Origin: Alcaligenes faecalis
GTDB taxonomy: Bacteria; Pseudomonadota; Gammaproteobacteria; Burkholderiales; Burkholderiaceae_B
DNA length: 64,000 nucleotides
Direction: 5' to 3'
Assembly (NCBI RefSeq): GCF_005311025.1
Contig: NZ_CP031747.1
Span: 310,001 to 374,000, forward strand
How positions within the stretch are numbered: the first letter of the stretch is position 1; every line of letters starts with the position of its first letter. The translations under genes and the position numbers were made by a program. Below the pieces are notes generated by a model that was given only the letters and a program-made list of their open reading frames with translations, did no database searches and was not told the DNA's origin. This document shows, one piece after another, positions 16,343 to 25,358 of this stretch.

Positions 16343-16418
16343 GGGTGCTTAGCTCAGCTGGTAGAGCGGCGCCCTTACAAGGCGTAGGTCGGGGGTTCGA
16401 ACCCCTCAGCACCCACCA
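16343..16418 (+). tRNA. tRNA-Val (anticodon TAC)
   Basis: A 76-nt canonical cloverleaf with acceptor GGGTGCT/AGCACCC, D-loop AGCTCAGCTGGTAGAGC, anticodon loop CTTACAA with anticodon TAC, T-loop GGTTCGAACC and encoded CCA. TAC with modified U34 reads GUN valine codons. Confidence 0.97.
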
Positions 16419-16439
16419 TTTCTTTTGCTAGTCGAATCA

Positions 16440-16469
16440 AGCACTTAGGTAAAACTAAGTGCTTTTTTT
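16440..16469 (+). terminator. Rho-independent terminator of tRNA-Val
   Basis: AGCACTTAG and CTAAGTGCT form a 9-bp stem around GTAAAA, followed by TTTTTTT, 21 bases after the tRNA. Confidence 0.9.
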
Positions 16470-16814
16470 GTGTCTGTTTGGTTTGTGTTTCAGGTCAATC
16501 CATACTAACGCTGCTCTATCAGGTTCGGGCCCTTGTGCTGCGATATAAGCATACTGAAACCATGTAAGCATTGGTAAGTCGCTTGCCGGAACGGCGTAGC
16601 CACGTAATCCCTGCTCGTGAGGCGCTGCAAGCGTCCATCAGATGAGGCAGGCGAACCAGCGTGGAACTTGGCGTGTTGACCTTAAGGTGCAGAGGCGGTT
16701 GCTGCATGAATGTCAGTGAGCAGCAGCTTAGTTTGTAACGGTGCTATCTATATATGCGGATAGCGTCCATAGTGTGTCCAGGGACATTTTTCCCCTGATT
16801 AATTAGGACATACA
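16470..16814. other. Gene-free stretch and leader of the cold-shock gene
   Basis: No convincing coding frame is present. The right part is probably the long 5' leader of the cold-shock gene: GCTATC (16743-16748) can pair with GATAGC (16759-16764), and GTCC/GGAC repeats follow shortly before AGGACA. Long structured leaders are known for cspA-type mRNAs; its function here is inferred. Confidence 0.35.
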
Positions 16815-17024
16815 TTGAAAACAGAAATTGGTATTGTGAAGTGGTTCAATAACGAAAAAGGCTTCGGCTTCATCATGCCGGAGAGTGGCGGTAAAGACCT
16901 CTTCGCGCACCACAGTGAAATTCAGGGTTCTGGGTTTAAATCTCTGGAGGAGAACCAACGCGTTTCCTTCGTTGCTGGCGTTGGTCAAAAAGGCCCTTGC
17001 GCTACCCAGATCCAAATCGTTTGA
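16815..17024 (+). CDS. Cold-shock domain protein (CspA family)
   Basis: A 69-residue single OB-fold RNA/DNA chaperone. It has the family start TGTVKWFN-like [17 protein letters not shown] with RNP1 (KGFGFI) and RNP2 (DLFAHHSEI), and ends in the usual ATQIQIV strand. The usual VFVHFSAI is DLFAHHSEI here. The start is TTG, the only codon giving the family N-terminus, with AGGA 7 bases upstream. A strong terminator follows directly, so it is monocistronic. Confidence 0.9.
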   Translation: MKTEIGIVKWFNNEKGFGFIMPESGGKDLFAHHSEIQGSGFKSLEENQRVSFVAGVGQKGPCATQIQIV

Positions 17025-17065
17025 CCCCCTGCTTGCCTGTCTAGGCAAGTGTAGCGTCGGTCGAT

Positions 17066-17102
17066 AAAGCCGAACCCTTTGAAATATTGGGTTCGGCTTT
17101 TT
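17066..17102 (+). terminator. Terminator of the cold-shock gene
   Basis: AAAGCCGAACCC and GGGTTCGGCTTT make a 12-bp perfect stem with an 11-base loop, ending in TTTTT. Confidence 0.92.
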
Positions 17103-17263
17103 CATTTATGTATCCCCTCCAGGTGGACATATTGTGCTTCTGTCCACTGCTCGCATGTATGGTATGAAGGTGCCCTAGGGAAATACCTAGCTGCATAGGA
17201 AATTGCATGTAATAACATATGAATGCCTAAGTAGTTTAGGCTTCAATAATAAGGAGAGGGGAA

Positions 17264-18247
17264 ATGAGAATGCTGATAAAGACGTTGTGCGTCGGTCTTT
17301 TGCTGGGGGCCGCGTCGGTAAGTCAGGCTGGCAGTATGAAGGTGACTCTATTGGGAACGGGTACACCTGCGCCCTATGCAGATCGAGCAGGCCCGGCAAC
17401 GTTGGTGCAGGCGGGCGAAGAAACCCTATTGTTTGATACGGGTCGCGGGGTGGCGACGCGGCTGTTTCAGAAAGGCGTTGCGCCCAATTCCATTACTGCA
17501 CATTTCTTCACGCACTTGCACTCGGATCACACCGTAGGTTTGCCGGACTTATGGCTGACGGGCTGGTTTGGCCGACCCTGGCCAGGCCGGACATTGCCTT
17601 TGCAGATCTATGGCCCCAAGGGAAGCAAGACCATGACGGATTACCTGCCCAAAGCCTATGACGAAGATATTCGTATCCGTGTTGAGGATCAGGGTCTGCC
17701 GATGGAGGGTGTGACCTTTGTGACCCAGGAGTTTGAAAAGGGCGGGGTGGTCTACAGCAAGAATGGGGTGACCGTGACGGCGGTGGAGGTTGATCACGGT
17801 GGTGAGCTAATTCCCGCTTTCGGCTTTATTGTGGAGTACGACGACAAGAAGGTAGCGATCTCCGGGGATGCGATGTATGACAAGCGCTTGATTGCTGCTG
17901 CCGCCAATGCAGATGTGTTTGTACATTCCGTGGCCTTGATTGATCCGGCCTTTTTGAAAGTCCGTCCCATCTTGAATGAAACGCTCAAGCATTTTGCGAC
18001 GCCGGAGCAGGTTGGGCAGGTCTTTTCAGAGAGCAAGCCAAGGCTGGGAGTCTATACGCACATCGTGTTTTATTCGCCTGAGGGTGGTGCCACTATCCCC
18101 GAGCAAGTCCTGCTGGAGCGTACACGCACTACTTATCAAGGTCCGGTTGTGGCTGGTCGTGACTTGATGGAGTTTACGGTTGAAGACAAGGCGGTCCTTG
18201 TCTATGACGAGGCGGGCAAGGAACTGATGCAGGTGCCACGCCGATAA
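17264..18247 (+). CDS. Secreted metallo-beta-lactamase-fold hydrolase (RNase Z-like)
   Basis: A 327-residue MBL-fold protein with a Sec signal peptide (about 1-22, ending SVSQAGS). The metal-binding motif H84-x-H86-x-D88-H89 (THLHSDHT) is intact, GTGTP near residue 31 starts the fold, and later ligands are plausible in VDHGG, SGDAMYD and YTHIVF. The pattern (GTGTPAPYADRAGPATLV) is close to RNase Z and arylsulfatase-type members, but export argues against tRNA processing. The substrate is unknown; sulfate esters, lactones or phosphodiesters are all possible. GGAGAGGGG precedes the ATG. It appears to stand alone, followed by about 210 bases without a gene. Confidence 0.85.
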   Translation: MRMLIKTLCVGLLLGAASVSQAGSMKVTLLGTGTPAPYADRAGPATLVQAGEETLLFDTGRGVATRLFQKGVAPNSITAHFFTHLHSDHTVGLPDLWLTGWFGRPWPGRTLPLQIYGPKGSKTMTDYLPKAYDEDIRIRVEDQGLPMEGVTFVTQEFEKGGVVYSKNGVTVTAVEVDHGGELIPAFGFIVEYDDKKVAISGDAMYDKRLIAAAANADVFVHSVALIDPAFLKVRPILNETLKHFATPEQVGQVFSESKPRLGVYTHIVFYSPEGGATIPEQVLLERTRTTYQGPVVAGRDLMEFTVEDKAVLVYDEAGKELMQVPRR

Positions 18248-18461
18248 TCTTGATTCGAGCGTTCCGCGTGAGAAGCTGAAATACGGGGAGTGGCGACACA
18301 GGCTTATTCCTGCAATTTGTCATGCCTCTCCCGTTTGAACTGCTGCCAGGCAAAGGCAAAGCACAGGCAAGGCAGCGATAATAGCAACAGCGGCCCCGTC
18401 TTGAGCGTAGTGGCTATTCAGGTAACACTACACCTTGTCGATATGCGGTCCTCGGGTCTTC

Positions 18462-18734
18462 ATGAGCAAACTACTCTCTTGCCTGTCTCCTCTTGCCACT
18501 TTGATTCTGGCATGGCTGGCCTTTATGTTTCTTTTGTTTTTCCCGCCGCTATGGATCTTGTGGCCTGTGCTGGTCGTGTGCCTGGGCTGGATCAATTACA
18601 GAGGGATACGTTACGCATTGGGCAATAGTGACAAGTCCAAGCCTTGGCACCTTTGGTTCAATGTAGGCGAGTGCCTGTTGGCGGCGATTGTCCTGACTTT
18701 ACTGGTCCGTGACCTTGACGTCCCAGCGACCTGA
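18462..18734 (+). CDS. Small inner-membrane protein of unknown function
   Basis: A 90-residue protein with about three hydrophobic segments (LSPLATLILAWLAFMFLLFF, WILWPVLVVCLGWI, CLLAAIVLTLLV) separated by a short basic loop (NYRGIRYALGNSDKSKPWH). I do not recognise a family. ATG 18462 is chosen over an upstream in-frame TTG. No good ribosome-binding site is present. It lies 31 bases before the methyltransferase gene on the same strand. Confidence 0.5.
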   Translation: MSKLLSCLSPLATLILAWLAFMFLLFFPPLWILWPVLVVCLGWINYRGIRYALGNSDKSKPWHLWFNVGECLLAAIVLTLLVRDLDVPAT

Positions 18735-18765
18735 TTTTTCCCCTTGTTGTACGAGAAACGTGTTT

Positions 18766-19353
18766 ATGTATTCGGACCCTTGGCTTGATCGCTGGTTACC
18801 CTTGATCGCTCAACGTGAAATTTCTTCGCCGGTACTGGAGATAGGCTGTGGTTTTGGTGACGATACGTTGACCTTGACCCAGGCAGGATTGAAGGTGATG
18901 GCTTTTGACCTCTCATCCGAATGTGTGGCAATCGCGCAGCAGCGCGCTCCCGAGGCTTTGATTGAGTGCAGGGATACGCGAGGTCCCTGGCCGGAGGCGG
19001 CGAATAATCTTGAGCTGGTCCTAGCCAGCTTGTCCCTGCATTATTTTCCATGGGATGAAACCCAGGCCATTGTGCGCAGAATCTGGAATAGCTTGCGGCC
19101 TGGTGCCTTGTTTTTATGTCGTCTGAACTCCACCGAGGATGTGAATTTCGGTGCCGGGCAGGGCGAGTTGATTGAAGCCAACTTCTATCGTGACCAAGGC
19201 AATTGCAAACGTTTCTTTGATCAGGCCAGCGTAGCGCAGTTATTTGGGGCCGAATGGCGCCGGATTTCTGTCCAGCACATGACGTCGCACAAATATATAA
19301 AGCAAAAAGCGATGTGGGAGCTGGTGTTGGAAAAAGGGCAGTTGCCAGGCTGA
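18766..19353 (+). CDS. Class I SAM-dependent methyltransferase
   Basis: A 195-residue protein with the Rossmann methyltransferase motif I VLEIGCGFGDDTLTL, acidic motif II end (VMAFDLSSECVAIA), and post-I and motif IV regions (LVLASLSLHYFPWDE, then LRPGALFLCRLNS). It belongs to the general Methyltransf_11/25 group, and the acceptor is not predictable. ATG 18766 gives a compact protein beginning MYSDPWLDRW; an upstream GTG would add a poorly conserved segment. It may be co-transcribed with the small membrane protein before it. Confidence 0.8.
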   Translation: MYSDPWLDRWLPLIAQREISSPVLEIGCGFGDDTLTLTQAGLKVMAFDLSSECVAIAQQRAPEALIECRDTRGPWPEAANNLELVLASLSLHYFPWDETQAIVRRIWNSLRPGALFLCRLNSTEDVNFGAGQGELIEANFYRDQGNCKRFFDQASVAQLFGAEWRRISVQHMTSHKYIKQKAMWELVLEKGQLPG

Positions 19354-19504
19354 TTCCCGTACTCTGAGCATCCTGGATCTGGCAGCCGTTTCGGTCCCCT
19401 CCATCTCCCCGCTATATCTAACCAAAGAATCGGTATTTAGCCGGGTGTAACACCCTTGCTAGACTCGTTCTCATTGCTTGGAAATGGTTTCTAGGGGATG
19501 GGAA

Positions 19505-20524
19505 ATGAAGCGGATTCAACAGAAGTGGAAGGGCGTTCGGGCAGGGGCTTTGCTGGCGTTGGTGCTGGCGGCGGCAACGGCTGTTGCAGCCGAGGTCAGC
19601 ATTCTGAATGTTTCGTATGACCCAACGCGTGAACTGTACGCTGAATTCAACAAGGCTTTCCAGGCGCATTACAAAGAGCAAACGGGTGACAGTGTAGTCA
19701 TCCGTAGTTCCCACGGTGGTTCCAGCAAGCAGGCCCGTACCGTGATTGATGGCGTGCCCGCTGATGTGGTGACGCTGGGTATTTCATCCGATATTGATCA
19801 GATCGCTCAGTCCGGTTTGCTGGACAAGGGCTGGCAGGCTCGCCTGCCGGACAACAGTACGCCTTACACCTCCACGATTGTCTTGCTGGTGCGCAAGGGT
19901 AATCCCAAGGGGATTCACGACTGGAGCGACTTGATTCGCTCTGATGTAAAGGTGGTTACGCCCAATCCTAAAACTTCGGCGGGGGCACGTTGGAACTATC
20001 TGGCGGCCTGGTTGTACGCCTTGAAGCAAGGCAATGGGGATGAAGCGCAGGCCCGTGACTTTGTGGCCAAGCTGTATCGCAACGTCAGCGTGCTGGATTC
20101 CGGTGCGCGTGGATCGACCACAACCTTTGTGGAGCGGGGCATTGGCGATGTATTGATTGCTTGGGAGAACGAGGCGCTCTTGTCCGTCAAGGATCTGGGG
20201 CCCGATCGCTTCGATATTGTGGTGCCTTCCAGCAGCATTCTGGCCGAGCCGCCCGTGGCGCTGGTAGATGCCAATGCCGCCAAGCATGGCACGGAAAAAG
20301 TGGCTCAGGCCTATCTGGAATATCTGTATAGCCCGGAAGGTCAGGAAATTGCCGCCCGTCATTTTTACCGTCCTCGCCTGGAGTCGGTGGCCGCCAAGTA
20401 CCGCGATCAGTTCCCGGCGTTGAAACTGTACAAGGTTGACGATGAGCTGGGCGGTTGGACTCAGGTTCAGGCCAAGCACTTTGCGGATGGTGGCGTGTTC
20501 GACAGCATCTACTTGAGCAAGTAA
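19505..20524 (+). CDS. sbp: Periplasmic sulfate-binding protein
   Basis: Substrate-binding component of the sulfate/thiosulfate ABC importer. The 339-residue protein has a signal peptide (about 1-29, cleavage near TAVAA), the family start [32 protein letters not shown] (sulfate-binding loop), [14 protein letters not shown] and a [11 protein letters not shown] segment near 215-225. GGGGATGGGAA precedes the ATG. It is the first gene of sbp-cysT-cysW-cysA; such operons are normally activated by CysB or Cbl under sulfur limitation, though I cannot point to the binding site. Confidence 0.94.
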   Translation: MKRIQQKWKGVRAGALLALVLAAATAVAAEVSILNVSYDPTRELYAEFNKAFQAHYKEQTGDSVVIRSSHGGSSKQARTVIDGVPADVVTLGISSDIDQIAQSGLLDKGWQARLPDNSTPYTSTIVLLVRKGNPKGIHDWSDLIRSDVKVVTPNPKTSAGARWNYLAAWLYALKQGNGDEAQARDFVAKLYRNVSVLDSGARGSTTTFVERGIGDVLIAWENEALLSVKDLGPDRFDIVVPSSSILAEPPVALVDANAAKHGTEKVAQAYLEYLYSPEGQEIAARHFYRPRLESVAAKYRDQFPALKLYKVDDELGGWTQVQAKHFADGGVFDSIYLSK

Positions 20525-20549
20525 CCCCACTATCACCGAGGACCGTTCG

Positions 20550-21464
20550 ATGTCACAGGCTCGTCTTTGGGGATTTCTGCCCGCTGCTCTCAAGCAGCGG
20601 GCTTTGCCAGGCTTTGGCTTGACCATGGGTTTGTCCATCAGCTATTTGAGCCTGATTGTTCTGATCCCCTTGTCTGCTGTTTTGCTCAAGACCACCTCCA
20701 TGGGTTGGTCGGCCTTTTGGGAAACCGTCAGTGCTGCGCGCGTCTTGGCTTCCTTGAAATTAACCTTTGGGATGGCCGCTTTGGCGGCGTTGATCAATGG
20801 TGTATTTGGCTTGATTCTGGCCTGGGTTTTGGTGCGTTACCGCTTTCCCGGTCGTCGCATTGTGGATGCCTTGATTGATCTGCCCTTTGCCTTGCCAACG
20901 TCGGTGGCCGGCATTTCCTTGGCGGCGATTTATGCGCCCACGGGCTGGATCGGTTCCTGGGCTGAACCTTATGTTGGGCAGATTGCCTTTACCCCTTGGG
21001 GTGTGCTGATCGCCCTGGTTTTTATTGGACTGCCCTTTGTTGTGCGTACCGTGCAGCCGGTTCTGGAAGAGCTGGAACAGGAGCAGGAGGAGGTCAGTGC
21101 TTGCCTGGGGGCCGATCGCTTCCAGACGGTCACCAAGGTGATTCTCCCCGCTATCTTGCCCGCCTGCTTGACGGGCGTAGCGCTGGCTTTTGCCCGTGCG
21201 GTGGGTGAGTACGGTTCCGTGATTTTCATTGCCGGTAATGTCCCTATGGTTTCGGAAATTACACCCTTGCTGATCGTGATCAAGCTGGAGCAGTTTGACT
21301 ATGCCGGAGCCTCGGCGCTGGCCGTTTTGATGATGGTGCTGTCCTTCATTATCTTGCTGGCGATCAATCGCTTGCAGTGGTACTTGCAGTCGCGTCATTC
21401 GGGCCAAGCTAGTGGCAAGGCAGCCAAGGTGGCAGCGCCTTTGACTTTGGAGGGCGCACGATGA
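20550..21464 (+). CDS. cysT: Sulfate ABC transporter permease CysT (CysU)
   Basis: Inner-membrane permease of the sulfate importer, 304 residues, with about six transmembrane segments and the EAA loop contacting CysA (EEVSACLGADRFQTVTKVILP). The end of the protein is a short basic/Ala-rich tail. It begins 25 bases after sbp with GAGGA as ribosome-binding site and overlaps cysW by four bases (ATGA). Confidence 0.94.
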   Translation: MSQARLWGFLPAALKQRALPGFGLTMGLSISYLSLIVLIPLSAVLLKTTSMGWSAFWETVSAARVLASLKLTFGMAALAALINGVFGLILAWVLVRYRFPGRRIVDALIDLPFALPTSVAGISLAAIYAPTGWIGSWAEPYVGQIAFTPWGVLIALVFIGLPFVVRTVQPVLEELEQEQEEVSACLGADRFQTVTKVILPAILPACLTGVALAFARAVGEYGSVIFIAGNVPMVSEITPLLIVIKLEQFDYAGASALAVLMMVLSFIILLAINRLQWYLQSRHSGQASGKAAKVAAPLTLEGAR

Positions 21465-22348
21465 GCAGCCTGACGATGGATTCCTCTGTGCAGGCGGTGC
21501 CGGTACATACTGCGCGCTTGCGGGCGGCGCAGGATGAAGGTCCGGCCGTCAAAGCCCTATTGATTGGCATTGCCTTGCTGTTCTTTGTGCTGTTCTTGCT
21601 CCTGCCTTTGATCCTGGTCTTCATGACGGCTTTTAGCCGGGGCATCATGCCGTATCTGTCCGCCTTGAGCGAGAGTGATACCTTGCATGCCGCCAGCCTG
21701 ACAGTTCTGGTTGCCGTGATTGCTGTGCCTTTGAATATCGCGTTTGGTCTGGCCGCCTCCTGGGCGATTGCGCGTTTTGAGTTTCGTGGAAAAAGCATTC
21801 TGACGACGCTGATCGACCTGCCGTTCTCGGTATCACCTGTCATTGCCGGTTTGATGTTTTTACTGATTTTTGGTCGCCAAGGCCCATTTTGGGATTGGCT
21901 GGACGCTAATAACATTCGTATCGTATTTGCCTTGCCCGGTTTGGTTTTGGCGACTTTGTTTGTCACTTTCCCCTTTGTGGCGCGTGAGCTGATTCCGCTG
22001 ATGCAAATGCAGGGCAGCGAGGAAGAGCAGGCTGCGCGGGTGCTGGGGGCAAATGGCAGGCAGATGTTCTGGCGGGTGACTCTGCCCAAGATCAAGTGGG
22101 GCCTGCTGTATGGCGTGATTCTGTGCAATGCCCGTGCCATGGGCGAATTTGGGGCGGTGTCGGTGCTCTCGGGCCATATACGAGGCCAGACCAACACCTT
22201 GCCTTTGCATGTAGAGATTGAGTACAACGACTATCACACGGTGGGCGCTTTTGCGGCGGCTTCGGTGCTGGCGGTCTTGGCTTTACTGACGTTGGCGCTT
22301 AAATTGTGGGCCGAGCGCAAAATGGTTCAAGACGGTCATCGTGGATGA
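21461..22348 (+). CDS. cysW: Sulfate ABC transporter permease CysW
   Basis: Second permease of the sulfate importer, 295 residues, six hydrophobic segments, with the EAA loop EEEQAARVLGANGRQMFWRVTLP (in two parts: EEEQAARVLGANG, then RQMFWRVTLP). GEFGAVSVLSGHIRGQTNTL is the CysW-specific segment. The N-terminus carries about 25 extra polar residues before the first membrane helix. Translation is coupled to cysT by the ATGA overlap. Confidence 0.94.
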   Translation: MSSLTMDSSVQAVPVHTARLRAAQDEGPAVKALLIGIALLFFVLFLLLPLILVFMTAFSRGIMPYLSALSESDTLHAASLTVLVAVIAVPLNIAFGLAASWAIARFEFRGKSILTTLIDLPFSVSPVIAGLMFLLIFGRQGPFWDWLDANNIRIVFALPGLVLATLFVTFPFVARELIPLMQMQGSEEEQAARVLGANGRQMFWRVTLPKIKWGLLYGVILCNARAMGEFGAVSVLSGHIRGQTNTLPLHVEIEYNDYHTVGAFAAASVLAVLALLTLALKLWAERKMVQDGHRG

Positions 22349-22366
22349 TCGCATTCGGAGTTCATT

Positions 22367-23464
22367 ATGAGTATCGAAGTTCGTCATCTATCTAAACAGT
22401 TTGGTGCGTTTACGGCACTGGGTGATGTGACATTGGATTTCCCAGCGGGCGAGCTGGTGGCTTTGCTGGGGCCGTCGGGCTGCGGCAAGACGACCTTGCT
22501 GCGTATCGTGGCTGGCCTGGAACATGCGGATGCGGGTCAGGTGCTGATCAACGGCAAGGATGTGGCTGCTGTGGGCACGCGTGATCGCCAGGTGGGTTTT
22601 GTGTTCCAGCACTATGCCTTGTTCCGCCATATGACGGTGTTTGAAAACGTCGCCTTTGGTCTGCGCATCAAGCCACGCAAGCAGCGCTTGCCCGAAGCCC
22701 AGATTCGTCAGCGTGTGCACGAGCTGTTGGAGCTGGTGCAGCTGGATTGGCTGGCCGATCGCTACCCGGCGGCCTTGTCGGGTGGCCAGCGGCAGCGTAT
22801 TGCTCTGGCACGTGCCTTGGCGGTGGAACCGGGTGTCTTGCTGTTGGACGAGCCTTTTGGTGCCTTGGATGCCAAGGTGCGCAAGGAACTGCGTTCCTGG
22901 CTGCGTCGTCTGCATGATGACCTCCATATCAGTACCTTGTTTGTGACGCACGACCAGGAAGAGGCCATTGAAGTGGCTGATCGTATTGTGGTGCTCAATA
23001 AAGGCCGGGTTGAGCAGGAAGGCGCCCCGCAGGATGTCTATAACCACCCTGCCAGTCCTTTTGTGTATGAGTTCCTGGGGGCGGCGAATCGCTTGCCGGG
23101 TCAGTTCCAGCACGGACGCTTTGTGGCTGATCCTCAGTTGGGACAATTCGAGTCCAATCAGGCCTTGAATGCTCAGGATGCGGGTCAGGGGGAAGCAGTA
23201 GGCTATGTGCGCCCGCATGACCTGGATTTACAGCGTCAATTGGATGGCCAGGGCATCGTCGTGGCCGTGCAGCGCATTATTCCCTTGGGGGCGACAGTAC
23301 GGGTTGAACTGGCCTTGAACGAGGGCGAGCGTGCTTGGGAAGCCGAGTTCGATCATCAGCGTTGGTCGCAGCTGGGCTTGCGGCCGGGTGAGCGGGCTTT
23401 GGCCTTGCCACGCAAGTTCAGCGCTTTCCCTATCGAGTCTCAAACCGAAGCGCGATTGTCCTGA
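22367..23464 (+). CDS. cysA: Sulfate ABC transporter ATPase CysA
   Basis: ATPase of the sulfate/thiosulfate importer, 365 residues. Walker [10 protein letters not shown] (35-43), Q-loop VFQHYALF, signature [15 protein letters not shown], Walker [13 protein letters not shown] and the switch His in FVTHDQEEA are all present. The C-terminal about 120 residues form the TOBE-like regulatory domain of CysA. It starts 18 bases after cysW behind CGGAG. Confidence 0.95.
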   Translation: MSIEVRHLSKQFGAFTALGDVTLDFPAGELVALLGPSGCGKTTLLRIVAGLEHADAGQVLINGKDVAAVGTRDRQVGFVFQHYALFRHMTVFENVAFGLRIKPRKQRLPEAQIRQRVHELLELVQLDWLADRYPAALSGGQRQRIALARALAVEPGVLLLDEPFGALDAKVRKELRSWLRRLHDDLHISTLFVTHDQEEAIEVADRIVVLNKGRVEQEGAPQDVYNHPASPFVYEFLGAANRLPGQFQHGRFVADPQLGQFESNQALNAQDAGQGEAVGYVRPHDLDLQRQLDGQGIVVAVQRIIPLGATVRVELALNEGERAWEAEFDHQRWSQLGLRPGERALALPRKFSAFPIESQTEARLS

Positions 23465-23484
23465 TTTTTTGCAAATTATTCGCA

Positions 23485-23509
23485 ACAGGCTGACCCTAGG
23501 TCAGCCTGT
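23485..23509 (+). terminator. Hairpin after the sulfate operon
   Basis: ACAGGCTGACC and GGTCAGCCTGT form an 11-bp perfect stem with a three-base loop, 20 bases after the cysA stop. There is no T-run, so it may protect the 3' end or help Rho-dependent termination. Confidence 0.5.
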
Positions 23510-23573
23510 CTGCGTTAGTATCTGGAGGTTTTTTGCAGGGCGGATTGGAGCAGGAAATATTACAGGAATTTAG

Positions 23574-23592
23574 TATTGAGAATCATTCCTGT
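23574..23592 (+). promoter_or_regulatory. Fur-box-like site before tonB
   Basis: ATTGAGAATCATTCCT matches 11 of 16 positions of the core AATGATAATCATTATC of the Fur box. It lies about 85 bases before the tonB start, where iron control of TonB-ExbB-ExbD is expected. Confidence 0.6.
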
Positions 23593-23676
23593 TTCTGTTA
23601 AGATTCGATACTTCACTGGGCATCCTGTCCGGTCCCGTCATGGTCCATGCGGGTTGCAGAATGTGTAGAACGGATT

Positions 23677-24489
23677 ATGACCGGAATTGCTTCTCAAAAG
23701 AATAATCGCTCGATGCTGGCCTTGAAGGCAACTGGTTTGGCATTGGCACTGGGATTGCACGTGGGTGTCGTGGCTACCATCTTGTGGACGGAAACCCCCA
23801 AGATTGTGGGTGAACCCGCCCCCATGGATGTTGTTGGGGTGACTTTGGTGGAAGTGTCGGAGTCCCCGGTTCAGCAAGAGCAGGTCAGTGCCCCTCCTGA
23901 AGAGGTGGTGGCCGAGCCGGAACCTGAGCCCGAACCCGAGGTGGAACCGGACCCCGAGCCTGAGCCAGAACCGGTTGTTGAGCCGGAACCCGAGCCAGAG
24001 CCTATCGTGGAAAAACCTCCGATTCCCGAGCCGCCCAAGCCCAAACCAAAACCCAAGCCGAAACCCAAGCCCAAGCCACAGCCCAAGCCCGAGGTCCCAC
24101 CGGCAGAAACACCGCAGCCTGCTCAACCAGCCGCTCCTGCCGCTCAAGCAGGTCCAGCTACGGACAATACGTCCTCCCAAACTGCCGCCCGTTCTACGGA
24201 TGGTGATCGGCCCAAGCTGATTGGTCGTGTAGATTATTTGGGACGTCGTCCTGTGCCGGTGTACCCCCGGGCTTCCGAGCGCCGTCGTGAGCAGGGCCGC
24301 GTGGTGGTTCGTGTAGTGATTTCAACCCAAGGAACCGTGCTGGAAGCCAAAGTGCAAAGCTCCTCAGGCTATGAACGTCTGGATGAGTCGGCACTGAAAG
24401 CAGTACGCACAGCGCGTTTCAAACCGTATACGGAAAATGGTGTGGCCTATCGTGCCATGGCCGATATTCCTTTCGACTTTGTTTACTAG
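23677..24489 (+). CDS. tonB: TonB energy-transducing protein
   Basis: TonB links the ExbB/ExbD proton channel to outer-membrane receptors for siderophores and other ligands. The 270-residue protein has an N-terminal membrane anchor (LALKATGLALALGLHVGVVA), a long periplasm-spanning Pro-rich rod with Glu-Pro repeats followed by Lys-Pro repeats, and a C-terminal TonB domain (VYPRASERRREQGRVVVRV to the end, with SSGYERLDESAL and ARFKPY). The Glu-Pro then Lys-Pro order is the same as in E. coli TonB. ATG 23677 gives a short cytoplasmic tail; in-frame ATG 23647 would add 10 residues and cannot be excluded. It heads tonB-exbB-exbD. Confidence 0.9.
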   Translation: MTGIASQKNNRSMLALKATGLALALGLHVGVVATILWTETPKIVGEPAPMDVVGVTLVEVSESPVQQEQVSAPPEEVVAEPEPEPEPEVEPDPEPEPEPVVEPEPEPEPIVEKPPIPEPPKPKPKPKPKPKPKPQPKPEVPPAETPQPAQPAAPAAQAGPATDNTSSQTAARSTDGDRPKLIGRVDYLGRRPVPVYPRASERRREQGRVVVRVVISTQGTVLEAKVQSSSGYERLDESALKAVRTARFKPYTENGVAYRAMADIPFDFVY

Positions 24490-24498
24490 GATATATCA

Positions 24499-25356
24499 AT
24501 GATGCAGGAACTATTTCAAAGCGTATGGGTAAGCCTGGCACAAGTTGCAGGGCCTGTTGCAGATCAGGCTGCCGCCAGTGTTGCTGCCGCTGAGGAAGCG
24601 ACCGGGGTGCTGCACTTTATCCAGCAAAGTGATGTGGTCGGCAAGACCTTGTTCGTCATTCTGGCCTTGATGTCGGTTGCCAGTTGGTACCTGATCATCG
24701 TCAAGGGCGTGCTGTCCTTCCGCCTGAAGCGTCGCTCGCAAGGTTTCATGCGTGAATTCTGGTCCGCCAGTTCTCTGGAGCAAGTTGAAAATGAAATCGC
24801 CACCCACGGTGCCCGCGATCCCTTCAGTCACTTGGCCAGCCACGCTATTCACGCTCAAAAACACCATGTGAAATACGGCGCCATGCGTCTGGAAGAGAAA
24901 GGCTCCACCGATGCCTTTGTCTCGCGCATCATGCGTAAAGTCATGGATGAAGAAACCGCCAAGCTGGAAAACGGCCTGACGCTGCTGGCTTCGGTGGGTT
25001 CTACCGCTCCGTTTGTGGGTCTGTTCGGTACGGTTTGGGGTGTGTACCACGCACTGATCAATATCGGTCTGTCCGATGGCGTAACCCTGAACAAGATCGC
25101 CGGTCCTGTGGGTGAAGCCCTGGTGATGACCGGTCTGGGTCTGGCCGTGGCTATTCCTGCCGTGTTGGCTTACAACGCGTTTGTGCGTACCAACCGCGTT
25201 TACCTGTCCCAGCTGGACGCGTTTGCTCACGACCTGTTCACTTTCCTGACCACAGGCCAGCCTGTGCAAGATAACCAACCTGTTCTGCGTCGTGTCCCTA
25301 GCTCGGGCGGTGGTGCAGCATCGAGCTCGGCAGCGGCTGCCAAGCGGGAGCACTAA
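24499..25356 (+). CDS. exbB: TonB-system proton channel subunit ExbB
   Basis: ExbB pentamers form the proton-motive-force-driven motor with ExbD. The 285-residue MotA/TolQ/ExbB-family protein has a first membrane helix (TLFVILALMSVASWYLIIV), a large cytoplasmic domain, and two later helices (LLASVGSTAPFVGLFGTVWG and GEALVMTGLGLAVAIPAVLAY). The GLFGTVWGV and TGLGLAVAIPA motifs are family hallmarks. The N-terminus has an extra 40 residues rich in Ala, as in Pseudomonas-type ExbB. It starts 9 bases after tonB. Confidence 0.94.
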   Translation: MMQELFQSVWVSLAQVAGPVADQAAASVAAAEEATGVLHFIQQSDVVGKTLFVILALMSVASWYLIIVKGVLSFRLKRRSQGFMREFWSASSLEQVENEIATHGARDPFSHLASHAIHAQKHHVKYGAMRLEEKGSTDAFVSRIMRKVMDEETAKLENGLTLLASVGSTAPFVGLFGTVWGVYHALINIGLSDGVTLNKIAGPVGEALVMTGLGLAVAIPAVLAYNAFVRTNRVYLSQLDAFAHDLFTFLTTGQPVQDNQPVLRRVPSSGGGAASSSAAAAKREH

Positions 25357-25358
25357 TC

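Noticed and set aside
16519-16707. 62-residue reverse open frame upstream of the cold-shock gene
   Set aside because: No family similarity, no convincing ribosome-binding site, and it lies in the probable leader region.
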